Assembly (NCBI RefSeq): GCF_027158205.1
Contig: NZ_JAPVLU010000043.1
Span: 1-64,000, forward strand
DNA length: 64,000 nucleotides
Origin: Streptomyces sp. H39-S7
Lineage (GTDB): Bacteria > Actinomycetota > Actinomycetes > Streptomycetales > Streptomycetaceae
Direction: 5' to 3'
The notes under the pieces were generated by a model that had not been told where the DNA came from, did no database searches, and saw only the letters and a program-made list of their open reading frames with translations. Every line of letters begins with the position of its first letter. Position 1 is the stretch's first letter. This document shows positions 43,568 through 52,284 of the stretch, piece by piece. The translations under genes were made by a program, and so were the position numbers.

Positions 43568-44779
43568 CTAGGTGAGGGCCGACCGCTGTTCGAAGACCAC
43601 GTCCCGTGCCGTTCCCAGCGCCGTCGCGACGGCGCCGAGTACCACCGCGTCCTCCCCGAGGGTGCTCGGCGCGACCTTCGGTCGTAGGGGCGTGAGCGCC
43701 CGCAGGGTGTCCCGCACCGTGCTCAACAGCAGGTCCGCGCTGTGCCCCACGCCCCCGCCCAGCACCACCAGGTCCGGGTCCAGCACCGCCGCCACCGCCG
43801 CGACCGTGTGCGCGAGCCGTTCCCCCTCCTGGCGGACGGCCGCCACGGCCGCGACATCCCCGGCCCGCGCCGCCGCGAAGACGTCCTTGGCGGTGAGCGG
43901 CCCGCTCATGCCGAGTTCGCGGGCGGCCTGGACGACGGCGTCGGCCGCCACCGCGCCCTCCAGCGTGTCGGGGGTGTCCGGCTTGTGGTGGCCGGGGCCG
44001 GCCCAGGGCAGGTAGCCGATCTCGCCGGCCGCCCCGTGCGCGCCGGTGAACAGCCGGCCCTCGGAGACGACGCCCATGCCGAGCCCGGTGCCGATCATCA
44101 CGTAGACGAAGAGCCTGCTGCCCGCACCGACCCCGAAGGTGTACTCGCCGAGCGCGGCGAGGTTCGCGTCGTTGTGGACGGCCAGCGGCACGCCGAGTTC
44201 GTCCCGCATCCGGTCGAAGAGGCCGGCCCGGCCCCAGCCGGGCAGGTGCTGGGCGTAGCGGACCCGGCGCTGCGCCTCGTCGTACACGCCGGGGGTGCCG
44301 ACCACCGCGTGGGCGACCTTGGCGGGTGCGACACCGGAGTCGGCGACGACCTGGTGGGAGGTGGCGACCACGAGGTCGGCCATCGCGGCGGAGGTGCGGG
44401 CCCGGTTGCGGACGTCGGCGCGGGCGACGACGGTCCCGTCGAGGTCGGCGAGGGCGACCCGCAGCCAGGCGCGGCCGATGTCGATGCCGAGCGCGTAACC
44501 GGCCGAGGCGTCGGGCGCGTAGAGCACGGCGACGCGGCCGCGTTCGGGGGTGCGCAGCCCGGCTTCGCGGACCAGTCCGGCCTGTTCGAGGAAGGCGAGG
44601 GCGCTGGAGACCGTCGGCTTGGACAGCCCGGTCTCGCGGGCGAGTTGGGCGCGGGAGGCGACGCCCCCGGTCCGCAGCCGGTCCAGCAGGAGCCGCTCGT
44701 TGGTGCTGCGCAGTCGCTGCCGGTTCCAGGGCTGTTCCGCACCACCGTCGCTGCTGCTCATCGAACCATTCTCATGCAT
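43568..44779 (-). CDS. ROK-family transcriptional regulator lacking the zinc motif
   Basis: 403-aa ROK (repressor, ORF, kinase) protein. An N-terminal MarR-like winged helix (about 20-78, RLRTGGVASRAQLARETGLS, key part RAQLARETGLSKPTVS) binds DNA. The ASKHA sugar-kinase-like core follows (ALGIDIGRAWLRVAL; HNDANLAALGEY; IGTGLGMGVV; LGGGVG). Regulatory ROK proteins normally carry HxCxCGxxGCxE; here the region reads GYLPWAGPGHHKPDTPDTLEG without any cysteine. Divergent from an APC permease, with a palindromic operator candidate between. The start could be 44761 instead. Ligand unknown. Confidence 0.85.
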   Translation of the reverse strand: MHENGSMSSSDGGAEQPWNRQRLRSTNERLLLDRLRTGGVASRAQLARETGLSKPTVSSALAFLEQAGLVREAGLRTPERGRVAVLYAPDASAGYALGIDIGRAWLRVALADLDGTVVARADVRNRARTSAAMADLVVATSHQVVADSGVAPAKVAHAVVGTPGVYDEAQRRVRYAQHLPGWGRAGLFDRMRDELGVPLAVHNDANLAALGEYTFGVGAGSRLFVYVMIGTGLGMGVVSEGRLFTGAHGAAGEIGYLPWAGPGHHKPDTPDTLEGAVAADAVVQAARELGMSGPLTAKDVFAAARAGDVAAVAAVRQEGERLAHTVAAVAAVLDPDLVVLGGGVGHSADLLLSTVRDTLRALTPLRPKVAPSTLGEDAVVLGAVATALGTARDVVFEQRSALT

Positions 44780-44793
44780 ATCGCCGTGACCCC

Positions 44794-44825
44794 TTGACGC
44801 ATCAAGTAAAGGTACTTAACTTAAG
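44794..44825 (+). promoter_or_regulatory. Permease promoter with overlapping palindromic operator
   Basis: TTGACG (44794-44799), 17-bp spacer and TAACTT (44817-44822) give a good plus-strand promoter. The -10 sits inside the perfect palindrome CTTAA-C-TTAAG (44815-44825), and AAGTA-N4-TACTT (44804-44817) covers the spacer. Likely site for the divergent ROK protein. Confidence 0.6.
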
Positions 44826-44907
44826 CACGCCCGGCGCCGGGGCGAACCCCTGCACTGGCGAAACGGCAGCCCGCTCCCCGTCCCCGTCACCTGCCCAGGG
44901 AGGCACC

Positions 44908-46374
44908 GTGTCCGGCTCCCCGCCACCCGCCGGCGGCTTCGTCCGCCGTATCGGCCTGTTCCAGGCCACCGCCATCAACATGAGCCAGATGTGCGGCATC
45001 GGACCCTTCGTCACCATCCCGCTGATGGTCGCCGCGTTCGGCGGACCGCAGGCCGTGATCGGCTTCCTGGCCGGCGCCCTGCTGGCCCTGGCCGACGGCC
45101 TCATATGGGCCGAGATGGGCGCGGCGATGCCGGGCTCCGGCGGCTCGTACGTCTACCTCCGGCAGGCGTTCCAGTACCGCTCGGGCAAGCTGATGCCGTT
45201 CCTGTTCGTCTGGACGGCCATGCTCTTCATCCCGCTGATCATGTCCACCGGCGTCGTCGGATTCGTCCAGTACCTCGGGTACCTCGCCCCCGGCATGGGC
45301 CAGAACGCGGGTGACGCCGTCGGCCTCGGCATGATCGCGCTCGTCATCCTGCTGCTGTGGCGCGGCATCGAGCACATCGCCCGCATCACCGCCGTCATGT
45401 GGTGCGTGATGATCCTTTCGGTCACGCTCGTCATCGTCGCCGCGTTCACGCACTTCGACGCGGACCTGGCCTTCACCTACCCCGCCCACGCCTTCGAACT
45501 GACCAGCCACACCTTCTGGATCGGCTTCGCCGCGGGCCTCACCATCGGCATCTACGACTACCTCGGCTACAACACCACCGCGTACATGGGCGCCGAGATC
45601 AAGGACCCGGGGCGCATCCTGCCGCGCTCCATCATCTTCTCGATCCTCGGCATCATGGGCATCTACCTGCTGCTCCAGATCGGCACCCTCGGCGTCATCG
45701 ACTGGCACCGGATGCTGAACGCCGACGACATCGCCTCCTCGTCCGTCGCCTCCGCGGTCATGGAGGAGACCTGGGGCAAGGGCGCGGCCGACACCGTCAC
45801 CGTCCTCATCCTCATCACCGCCTTCGCCTCCGTCTTCGCCGGACTCCTCGGCGGCTCCCGGGTGCCCTACGACGCGGCCCGCGACCGCGTCTTCTTCCGC
45901 CAGTACGGGAAGCTGCACGCCAAGCACCGCTTCCCGACGCTGGGACTGGCCACCATGGGCGTCGTCACCGCGGTCGGCTTCCTCATCGGCCGCCGCACCG
46001 ACCTGGCCACCCTCATCCAACTGCTCACCACCGTCATGGTGATCGTCCAGGCGCTCGCGCAGATCCTCGCCCTGTCGGTGCTGCGCCGCCGCCAACCGGG
46101 TCTGCGCCGGCCGTACAAGATGTGGCTCTACCCGGCGCCGAGCATCATCGCCCTCGTCGGCTGGCTGGTCATCTACGGCTACGCGGACAAGAACTCGCCC
46201 GGCCGTCACCCCATCGAGTGGTCCCTGGCGTGGGTCGCCCTCGGCTGCGTCGCCTTCGTCCTGTGGGCCCGCTTCGAGAAGGTCTGGCCGTTCGGGCCGA
46301 AGGAGATCACCGAGGAGTACCTCCAGGGGACCGACCCCGACGCCGAGCAGGAGGCCGCGCCGGCGGGCGTCTGA
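44908..46374 (+). CDS. APC-family amino-acid/polyamine permease
   Basis: 488-aa transporter with 12 likely helices. The unwound helix 1 is CGIGPFVTIPLMVAAFGGPQ. EMGAAMPGSGGSYVYLRQAF marks helix 3, and IGIYDYLGYNTTAYMGAEIKDPGR helix 6, resembling the polyamine/amine branch of APC carriers. It is not close to the two permeases at 9.3-13.2 kb. GTG at 44908 is chosen for GGGAGG 5 nt upstream although the frame is open to 44326 over the ROK gene. Presumably controlled by the ROK regulator divergent from it. Terminator follows. Confidence 0.87.
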   Translation: MSGSPPPAGGFVRRIGLFQATAINMSQMCGIGPFVTIPLMVAAFGGPQAVIGFLAGALLALADGLIWAEMGAAMPGSGGSYVYLRQAFQYRSGKLMPFLFVWTAMLFIPLIMSTGVVGFVQYLGYLAPGMGQNAGDAVGLGMIALVILLLWRGIEHIARITAVMWCVMILSVTLVIVAAFTHFDADLAFTYPAHAFELTSHTFWIGFAAGLTIGIYDYLGYNTTAYMGAEIKDPGRILPRSIIFSILGIMGIYLLLQIGTLGVIDWHRMLNADDIASSSVASAVMEETWGKGAADTVTVLILITAFASVFAGLLGGSRVPYDAARDRVFFRQYGKLHAKHRFPTLGLATMGVVTAVGFLIGRRTDLATLIQLLTTVMVIVQALAQILALSVLRRRQPGLRRPYKMWLYPAPSIIALVGWLVIYGYADKNSPGRHPIEWSLAWVALGCVAFVLWARFEKVWPFGPKEITEEYLQGTDPDAEQEAAPAGV

Positions 46375-46378
46375 CGGA

Positions 46379-46413
46379 CGCGGGGCCCCGGGCACGCCGC
46401 CCGGGGCCCCGCG
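46379..46413 (+). terminator. Terminator after APC permease
   Basis: Perfect 15-bp GC stem (46379-46393/46399-46413) with a 5-nt loop, 4 nt after the stop. Confidence 0.87.
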
Positions 46414-46438
46414 ACTTCTGGGTCCCGTCCGCGTCACG

Positions 46439-46444
46439 TACGGT
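46439..46444 (+). promoter_or_regulatory. -10 box TACGGT, leaderless start of repeat protein
   Basis: TACGGT ends 6 nt before the ATG at 46451; there is no RBS. Confidence 0.5.
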
Positions 46445-46450
46445 GCGCGC

Positions 46451-47959
46451 ATGAGCGTGACGGGGGAACGGGACACCAACCAGGGCTGCTTGACGGTCGC
46501 CATCCGGATGCCGGTGCGGATCTTCGCGCTCGTCGTCATCCTGCCGGTGCGGATGGCGTGGGACGCGCTCGCCGCACTGGGGCGCGCCCTGGGCGCCGGC
46601 CTCGGCTGGCTCTGGCGGCGCACGGTCGTCGAACCGCTCGGCGCCGTCGCCCGCGGCGCCGGCGCCGCCCTGCGGTGGCTGGTGCGCGTGCTCGTCGTCG
46701 CCCCACTGGTGTGGCTCTGGACGGCGGTGATCGCCCCGTCCGGCCGGGGCGCCGCCACCGCCGCCCACTGGCTGCTGCGCGCCCTGTTCGTCGTGCCGCT
46801 CTCCGCCCTGTACCGCTACGTCCTGACGCCGTTCGGCCGGGGCGTGACGTGGTCGCTGCGCGCCATCGGATCAGGCCTGGCGGCGCTGGCCCGGGGGCTC
46901 GGCAAGGGGGCCGGCCTACTCCTGACGCATCTCCTCGTCCGGCCGGTACACCTGCTCCACCTCCACGTCCTGGCCCCCGCCGCCCGTGCTCTGGCCGCCG
47001 CTCTCGCGGCGACCGGCCATGGCACCGGCATCGCCGCGCGGTGGCTGGTGCGGGTGCTCCTCGTCGCTCCGCTGGTGCTGCTGTACCGGTACGTCCTGAC
47101 GCCCCTGGGCCGGTCCGCCGCCTGGTCGGCGCGGGCGCTCGGCACGGCCGCCGGCTGGCTGCTGCGGTATCTGCTCGTGGTGCCGCTCGTGGCCCTCTAC
47201 CGCTACGTGCTCACCCCGCTGGGCCATGCGGCGGCCTGGACGGGCCGCTCCTCGGGCATCGCCGCGCGGTGGCTGGTGCGCGTGCTGCTCGTGGTGCCGG
47301 TGGTCGCGCTGTACCGGTACGTGCTCACCCCGCTGGGCCATGCGGCGGCCTGGACGGCCCGTTCGTCGGGCATCGCCGTGCGGTGGCTGGTGCGCGTGCT
47401 CCTCGTGGCCCCGGTGGTGCTGCTGTACCGGTACGTGCTGACGCCGCTGGGCCGGTCCGCCGTCTGGTCGGCGCGGGCGCTCGGCACGGCCGCCGGGTGG
47501 CTGCTGCGGTACCTGCTCGTGGTGCCGGCCGTGGCCCTCTACCGCTACGTGCTGGCCCCGGTGGGACGGGAGGTCGCCGCCGCCCTCGGGCACGCCTGGC
47601 GGGTCGCCGGGTACATCTCGCGGGCGGTCGGACGCGCGCTGAAGTGGCTGGGCCGGACGCTGATCGCCGATCCCGCGCGCTGGGTGTGGCACTCCGTCGC
47701 CGTGCCGGCCGCCGAGGCCGCGCGCGCCGTGGGCCGCTGGACGCGGCGCGAGGTGCTCGCCCCCGTCGGACGGACGGTCGGCGACGCCCGCCGCACGGTC
47801 CAGGAGGCGCTGCACACCGCGCGGGTGACCGTACGCGAGGCCCGGGCGGACGCCCGCCTGATGCTGTTCGGGGCGCCGAAGGTAGCCGCGCGGCTACCGG
47901 AGCAGACGACGGCCTCCGCCCCGGACCTCGTCAAGCGCGTCCCCACGCGCCACCGCTGA
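46451..47959 (+). CDS. Membrane protein made of tandem 38-residue repeats
   Basis: 502-aa protein of unknown function. After a short hydrophilic start, almost all of residues 15-440 are alternating units of the form [RY-V-L-T-P-L-G-x-x-A-x]-[spacer]-[hydrophobic helix LLVVPLVALY]. Consensus period is 38 residues (114 bp) in the central units and degenerate at both ends, giving about nine units in all. Each unit has one hydrophobic stretch of 14-18 residues and a basic/Gly-Pro turn. No enzyme motif is visible. The C-terminal about 90 residues are amphipathic, Arg-rich and hydrophilic (TRREVLAPVGRTVGDARRTVQE, key part APVGRTVGDARRT), continuing the pattern weakly. Leaderless start. Codon use matches neighbours, so it is long resident. 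Confidence 0.8.
   Translation: MSVTGERDTNQGCLTVAIRMPVRIFALVVILPVRMAWDALAALGRALGAGLGWLWRRTVVEPLGAVARGAGAALRWLVRVLVVAPLVWLWTAVIAPSGRGAATAAHWLLRALFVVPLSALYRYVLTPFGRGVTWSLRAIGSGLAALARGLGKGAGLLLTHLLVRPVHLLHLHVLAPAARALAAALAATGHGTGIAARWLVRVLLVAPLVLLYRYVLTPLGRSAAWSARALGTAAGWLLRYLLVVPLVALYRYVLTPLGHAAAWTGRSSGIAARWLVRVLLVVPVVALYRYVLTPLGHAAAWTARSSGIAVRWLVRVLLVAPVVLLYRYVLTPLGRSAVWSARALGTAAGWLLRYLLVVPAVALYRYVLAPVGREVAAALGHAWRVAGYISRAVGRALKWLGRTLIADPARWVWHSVAVPAAEAARAVGRWTRREVLAPVGRTVGDARRTVQEALHTARVTVREARADARLMLFGAPKVAARLPEQTTASAPDLVKRVPTRHR
47087..47542 (+). repeat. Four exact-period 114-bp repeat units (A-B-B'-A')
   Basis: Units begin at 47087 (A), 47201 (B), 47315 (B') and 47429 (A'), each 114 bp and in frame; RYVLAPVG at 47543 opens a degenerate fifth. 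A and A' share GRSAxWSARALGTAAGWLLRY; B and B' share GHAAAWTxRSSGIAxRWLVRV. Confidence 0.92.
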
Positions 47960-48112
47960 GCCGGGCCGCGTACGCGCCCCGTCATGACCTGTGGGCGACG
48001 CGGCGTAACCTTGGGTATGACAAACGGGCCCCCACAAGGCCCCCGCAGACGTACGAGGGACTGAACGACACTGGGCAAGCGACAGCCCGAAGGCCCACCG
48101 CCCGCACCGACG

Positions 48113-48892
48113 GTGCAGCGCATCCGCCTGCGCTACACCAAGCGCGGCCGCCTCCGGTTCACCAGTCACCGCGACTTCCAGCGCGCCTTCGAGCGGGCAC
48201 TTCGCCGCGCCGAGGTGCCCATGGCGTACTCGGCGGGCTTCACCCCGCACCCCAAGGTGTCGTACGCGAACGCCGCTCCGACCGGCGTCGGCAGCGAGGC
48301 CGAGTACCTGGAGATCGGCCTCACCGAGGTCCGCGACCCCGAGAAGCTGCGGCTGCTGCTCGACGAGTCGCTGCCCACCGGGCTCGACATCACCGACGCG
48401 GTGGAGGTCCGTACCTCCGGCCTCGCCGAGCGGCTGCAGGCCTCCGTGTGGCAGCTCCGGCTCGACGGCGTCGAGCACGCCGAGGCGGAGCGCGCGGTCG
48501 CGCTCTTCCTCGCCGCCGAGACCGTCGAGGTCGAACGGAAGACCAAGAACGGCATCCGCACTTTCGACGCGCGCGACGCCGTCACCCGGCTCGAAGTGCT
48601 GCCGGCCGACGCGCTCGAACAGGGTGCCGATGGGCCCGGGCCTGTCGCCTGTGCGATACTGCGGCTAGTTGTTCGGCACTTGACACCTGCCGTGCGACCC
48701 GACGACGTCCTTTCCGGCCTCCGTGTGACGGCCGACCTCGCGCCGCCGGTCCCCGTAGCGGTGACCAGGCTGGCGCAGGGGCCGCTCCACGAAGAGTCCG
48801 GGACGGTCACCGACCCGCTCGCGCCAGATCGCGACGCCGCGGCGGTGCCGAGTGGGGACTCCCCGCCGAAGGCTGGGGAAGCCTCCGCGTAG
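48113..48892 (+). CDS. TIGR03936-family radical SAM-associated protein (DUF2344)
   Basis: 259-aa protein starting QRIRLRYTKRGRLRFTSHRD; FERALRRAEVPMAYSAGFTPHPK is its signature. TIGR03936 proteins accompany TIGR03960 radical SAM enzymes and lie just upstream of rne in actinobacteria; some bacteria fuse the two. They may bind RNA or act on ribosome-linked substrates, but this is unproven. The GTG at 48113 has no RBS. An in-frame CTG at 48071 would add 14 residues (GKRQPEGPPPAPTV) and has GAGGGA upstream; it may be the real start. No cysteines of a radical SAM cluster are present. Confidence 0.85.
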   Translation: MQRIRLRYTKRGRLRFTSHRDFQRAFERALRRAEVPMAYSAGFTPHPKVSYANAAPTGVGSEAEYLEIGLTEVRDPEKLRLLLDESLPTGLDITDAVEVRTSGLAERLQASVWQLRLDGVEHAEAERAVALFLAAETVEVERKTKNGIRTFDARDAVTRLEVLPADALEQGADGPGPVACAILRLVVRHLTPAVRPDDVLSGLRVTADLAPPVPVAVTRLAQGPLHEESGTVTDPLAPDRDAAAVPSGDSPPKAGEASA

Positions 48893-49114
48893 GAACGCCG
48901 TCGACGTGTTGCCGACGCGCCAGGGAGCCACCCGGGCCCGGCGACGCTGACCTCATAAGACTTTCGTCGGCCCGTCACAGACGTGCGGACGAGCGAGACA
49001 ACAGCTCCCGTGCGGCGCCCGCGCCCCCGGACAGCGGCACTACGACCGACGTCGTGGCCCGCCGCCACCGGAACAGAGCGCGGCGCCCGGGAGCATGACG
49101 GGAGCACTGCCCGA

Positions 49115-52100
49115 ATGCTCGATCACAACGAGCCCAACGCGGCGCCGGACCATGGCGCCGCATCCAGCGAAGAAGCGACGGCCCCCCGCCGTCGCCGCCG
49201 CGCCGTATCCCGCCCGGCGGGTCCGCCCGCCGCGCCGGCCATACCGGCCACTTCCGCCGACGAGGCCGCCCCGGCCGCGAGCTCGGCGCCCGCTGAGGAC
49301 ACCGCCGCCCCTGACGACTCCGCCGCGCCGCCGCGCGCCCGTCGTCGTGCGACCCGCAAGGTGACGGCCCCGGCCGGTGCTCCCGACGCCGTCGAGGCCC
49401 CCGCGGCCGCGGTCTCCGAAGCCCCCTCCGCGGTGCCCGCCGAGGCAGCCGACGCCGCCCCGGACACCTCCGCCGCGCCGCCGCGTGCCCGTCGTCGTGC
49501 CACCCGCAAGGTCACCGCACCGTCCGAGGCCCCGCAGGAGGCGCCCGCGGCCGAGAGCCCGGCCGCTGTCGAGGCTCCGGCTCCTGTCGAAGCCGCGGCC
49601 GAGCCGGCCGTCGACCCCGCCGCCCCGACCCGGGCCCGCCGCCGCGCGACCCGCAAGGTCGCCGCGCCCGCCCAGGCCCCCCAGTTCGTCGAGGAGACGG
49701 CCGCTCCGGCGCCCGTCGCCGCGCAGGCACCCGTCGTCGCGGCGGCTCCCGCCGCGTCCGAGGCCGAGGCCCCGGGCCGCGGCCGCCGCACCTCCCGCAA
49801 GCGCGCCACTCCCTCCGCCCCGTCGGCCTCGTCGGCCGGGGGCGACGGCACGGTCGCCGATGACCCGGAGCGCACGGTCGTCAAGGTCCGTGAGCCGCGC
49901 GCCAAGGCCGAGCCCAGCCTGGGCACCGGCTTCGACGAGGTGACGTCCATCAAGGGCTCCACCCGCATGGAGGCGAAGAAGCAGCGCCGCCGTGAGGGCC
50001 GCGAGCAGGGCCGCCGCCGCGTGCCGATCATCACCGAGGCCGAGTTCCTGGCCCGCCGTGAGGCCGTCGAGCGCGTCATGGTCGTCCGGCAGAGCGGTGA
50101 GCGCACCCAGATCGGTGTGCTGGAGGACGACGTCCTCGTCGAGCACTACGTGAACAAGGAGCAGGCCACCTCGTACGTCGGCAACGTCTACCTGGGCAAG
50201 GTCCAGAACGTGCTGCCGTCGATGGAGGCCGCCTTCGTCGACATCGGCAAGGGCCGCAACGCGGTGCTGTACGCCGGTGAGGTCAACTTCGAGGCGCTCG
50301 GCATGGGCCACGGCCCGCGCCGGATCGAGAGCGCGCTGAAGTCCGGCCAGTCGGTCCTGGTGCAGGTCACCAAGGACCCGATCGGCCACAAGGGCGCCCG
50401 CCTCACCAGCCAGATCTCGCTGCCCGGTCGCTACCTGGTCTACGTGCCCGAGGGCTCGATGACCGGTATCAGCCGCAAGCTGCCCGACAACGAGCGCGCC
50501 CGGCTCAAGACCATCCTCAAGAAGATCGTCCCCGAGGACGCGGGCGTCATCGTGCGCACCGCCGCCGAGGGTGCGAGCGAGGAGGAGCTGCGCGCCGACG
50601 TCGACCGGCTGCAGGGCCAGTGGGACGACATCCAGAAGCGGGCCAAGGGCGGCAACGCCCCGACGCTGCTCTACGGCGAGCCGGACATGACCGTCCGTGT
50701 CGTCCGCGACATCTTCAACGAGGACTTCACCAAGGTCATCGTCAGCGGTGACGAGGCGTGGGGCACCATCCACGAGTACGTCCACTCGGTCGCCCCCGAC
50801 CTGACGGACCGGCTCACCCGGTGGACCTCCGAGGTCGACGTCTTCGCGACGTACCGGATCGACGAGCAGCTGCTGAAGGCGCTGGACCGCAAGGTCTGGC
50901 TGCCGTCCGGCGGTTCGCTGGTGATCGACAAGACCGAGGCGATGATCGTCGTCGACGTCAACACCGGCAAGTTCACCGGTCAGGGCGGCAACCTCGAGGA
51001 GACCGTCACCAGGAACAACCTGGAGGCGGCCGAGGAGATCGTGCGCCAGCTGCGGCTGCGCGACCTGGGCGGCATCGTCGTCATCGACTTCATCGACATG
51101 GTCCTGGAGTCCAACCGCGACCTCGTCATGCGCCGGCTGCTGGAGTGCCTGGGCCGGGACCGGACCAAGCACCAGGTCGCCGAGGTCACCTCGCTGGGTC
51201 TGGTGCAGATGACTCGCAAGCGGGTCGGCCAGGGCCTGCTGGAGTCGTTCTCCGAGGTCTGCGTGCACTGCAACGGGCGCGGCGTCATCGTCCACATGGA
51301 CCAGGCGACGACCACCGGTGGCGGCGGCAAGCGCAAGCGCCGCGGCAAGGGCGGGGTCGGCTCGGGCGACGAGCACACGCACGAGCACGATGCCGAGAAC
51401 GAGAACGAGAACGACGAGTACGAGGCGCACGAGGACGCGGACGAGTACCCCGAGCTGGAGCCCGTCGCGGTGACCGAGGCCGAACTGGTGCCGACGGTCG
51501 CGACCGACGACGAGTGGTTCAGCAGCGCCGCCGAGGCGGAGGCCGCGGCGACGCGTGGCCGTGGCCGCCGTCGGGCGGGCCGCAAGGCCACCGCCCCCGC
51601 GGGCGCGCCCTACGGGGACCGGCAGTCGCCGGCCGCCGAGGTGATCGAGTTCGTGATCGAGCCGTCAGCGGAGGCGCCGGTCGTCGAGCCCGAGCCCGAG
51701 CCGGTAGCGGTCGCCGAAGCGGCGCCCGTGGCCGAAGCGGTCACGGAAGCGCCGGCCCCGGGCCGTACGCGCCGCCGTGCCACCCGCAAGGTGAGCGCCC
51801 CGGCGGGCTCCCCGGCCTCCTCCGAGGCCGAGCCCGTCACCGTGGTCGCGGTCGCCCCCGCCGTCGAGCCGACGCCGGAGCCGGTCGTGGAGGCCGCTGT
51901 GGAGGCGGCGCAGCCCGCCCCCTCCGCCGCACCGCCCCGGGCCCGCCGCCGTGCGACCCGTGAGGTGACCGCTCCGGCGGCCGAGGGCGCCGCGGTGGCG
52001 GTCGTCACCGAGTCGGCCACCGAGCCCGTCACCGAGCCCGCTGAGGCCGTCCAGGAGGCCTCCGCGGCCGACGAGACGGTCGCGGAGCCCAAGAAGCGGG

Positions 52101-52246
52101 CGCCGCGCAAGGCGGCCGCGAAGAAGGCGCCGGCGGCGAAGAGGGCCGTGGCGAAGAAGACGGTGGCCAAGAAGACCGTTGCGAAGAAGGCACCGGCCAA
52201 GAAGGCGGCGACCAGGAAGACCGCCGGCGCGGCCGACAGCGAGTAG
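49115..52246 (+). CDS. rne: Ribonuclease E/G family endoribonuclease
   Basis: 1043-aa RNase E/G that processes mRNA and rRNA. The catalytic core (about 300-740) has an S1 domain, Asp614 (VVDVNTGKF) and Asp658 (VVIDFIDM) for magnesium, and the zinc-link Cys716-x-x-Cys719 (CVHC). Both arms are low-complexity: an N-terminal arm (1-290) and a C-terminal arm (about 740-1043) rich in Ala, Pro, Glu. Seven RRRATRKVxAP-like basic repeats are near residues 74, 127, 172, 220, 813, 884 and 942. The extreme C-terminus is Lys/Ala-rich, histone-H1-like. The ATG at 49115 (MLDHNEPN) fits Streptomyces homologues; the frame is open to 48983. Confidence 0.95.
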   Translation: MLDHNEPNAAPDHGAASSEEATAPRRRRRAVSRPAGPPAAPAIPATSADEAAPAASSAPAEDTAAPDDSAAPPRARRRATRKVTAPAGAPDAVEAPAAAVSEAPSAVPAEAADAAPDTSAAPPRARRRATRKVTAPSEAPQEAPAAESPAAVEAPAPVEAAAEPAVDPAAPTRARRRATRKVAAPAQAPQFVEETAAPAPVAAQAPVVAAAPAASEAEAPGRGRRTSRKRATPSAPSASSAGGDGTVADDPERTVVKVREPRAKAEPSLGTGFDEVTSIKGSTRMEAKKQRRREGREQGRRRVPIITEAEFLARREAVERVMVVRQSGERTQIGVLEDDVLVEHYVNKEQATSYVGNVYLGKVQNVLPSMEAAFVDIGKGRNAVLYAGEVNFEALGMGHGPRRIESALKSGQSVLVQVTKDPIGHKGARLTSQISLPGRYLVYVPEGSMTGISRKLPDNERARLKTILKKIVPEDAGVIVRTAAEGASEEELRADVDRLQGQWDDIQKRAKGGNAPTLLYGEPDMTVRVVRDIFNEDFTKVIVSGDEAWGTIHEYVHSVAPDLTDRLTRWTSEVDVFATYRIDEQLLKALDRKVWLPSGGSLVIDKTEAMIVVDVNTGKFTGQGGNLEETVTRNNLEAAEEIVRQLRLRDLGGIVVIDFIDMVLESNRDLVMRRLLECLGRDRTKHQVAEVTSLGLVQMTRKRVGQGLLESFSEVCVHCNGRGVIVHMDQATTTGGGGKRKRRGKGGVGSGDEHTHEHDAENENENDEYEAHEDADEYPELEPVAVTEAELVPTVATDDEWFSSAAEAEAAATRGRGRRRAGRKATAPAGAPYGDRQSPAAEVIEFVIEPSAEAPVVEPEPEPVAVAEAAPVAEAVTEAPAPGRTRRRATRKVSAPAGSPASSEAEPVTVVAVAPAVEPTPEPVVEAAVEAAQPAPSAAPPRARRRATREVTAPAAEGAAVAVVTESATEPVTEPAEAVQEASAADETVAEPKKRAPRKAAAKKAPAAKRAVAKKTVAKKTVAKKAPAKKAATRKTAGAADSE

Positions 52247-52284
52247 GTCAACAGCGCGTGTGACAGGCCGTCTTGAGACGGTGG

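Noticed and set aside
47087..47542. CRISPR-like array
   Set aside because: The 114-bp repeats are contiguous, in frame and coding, without spacers.
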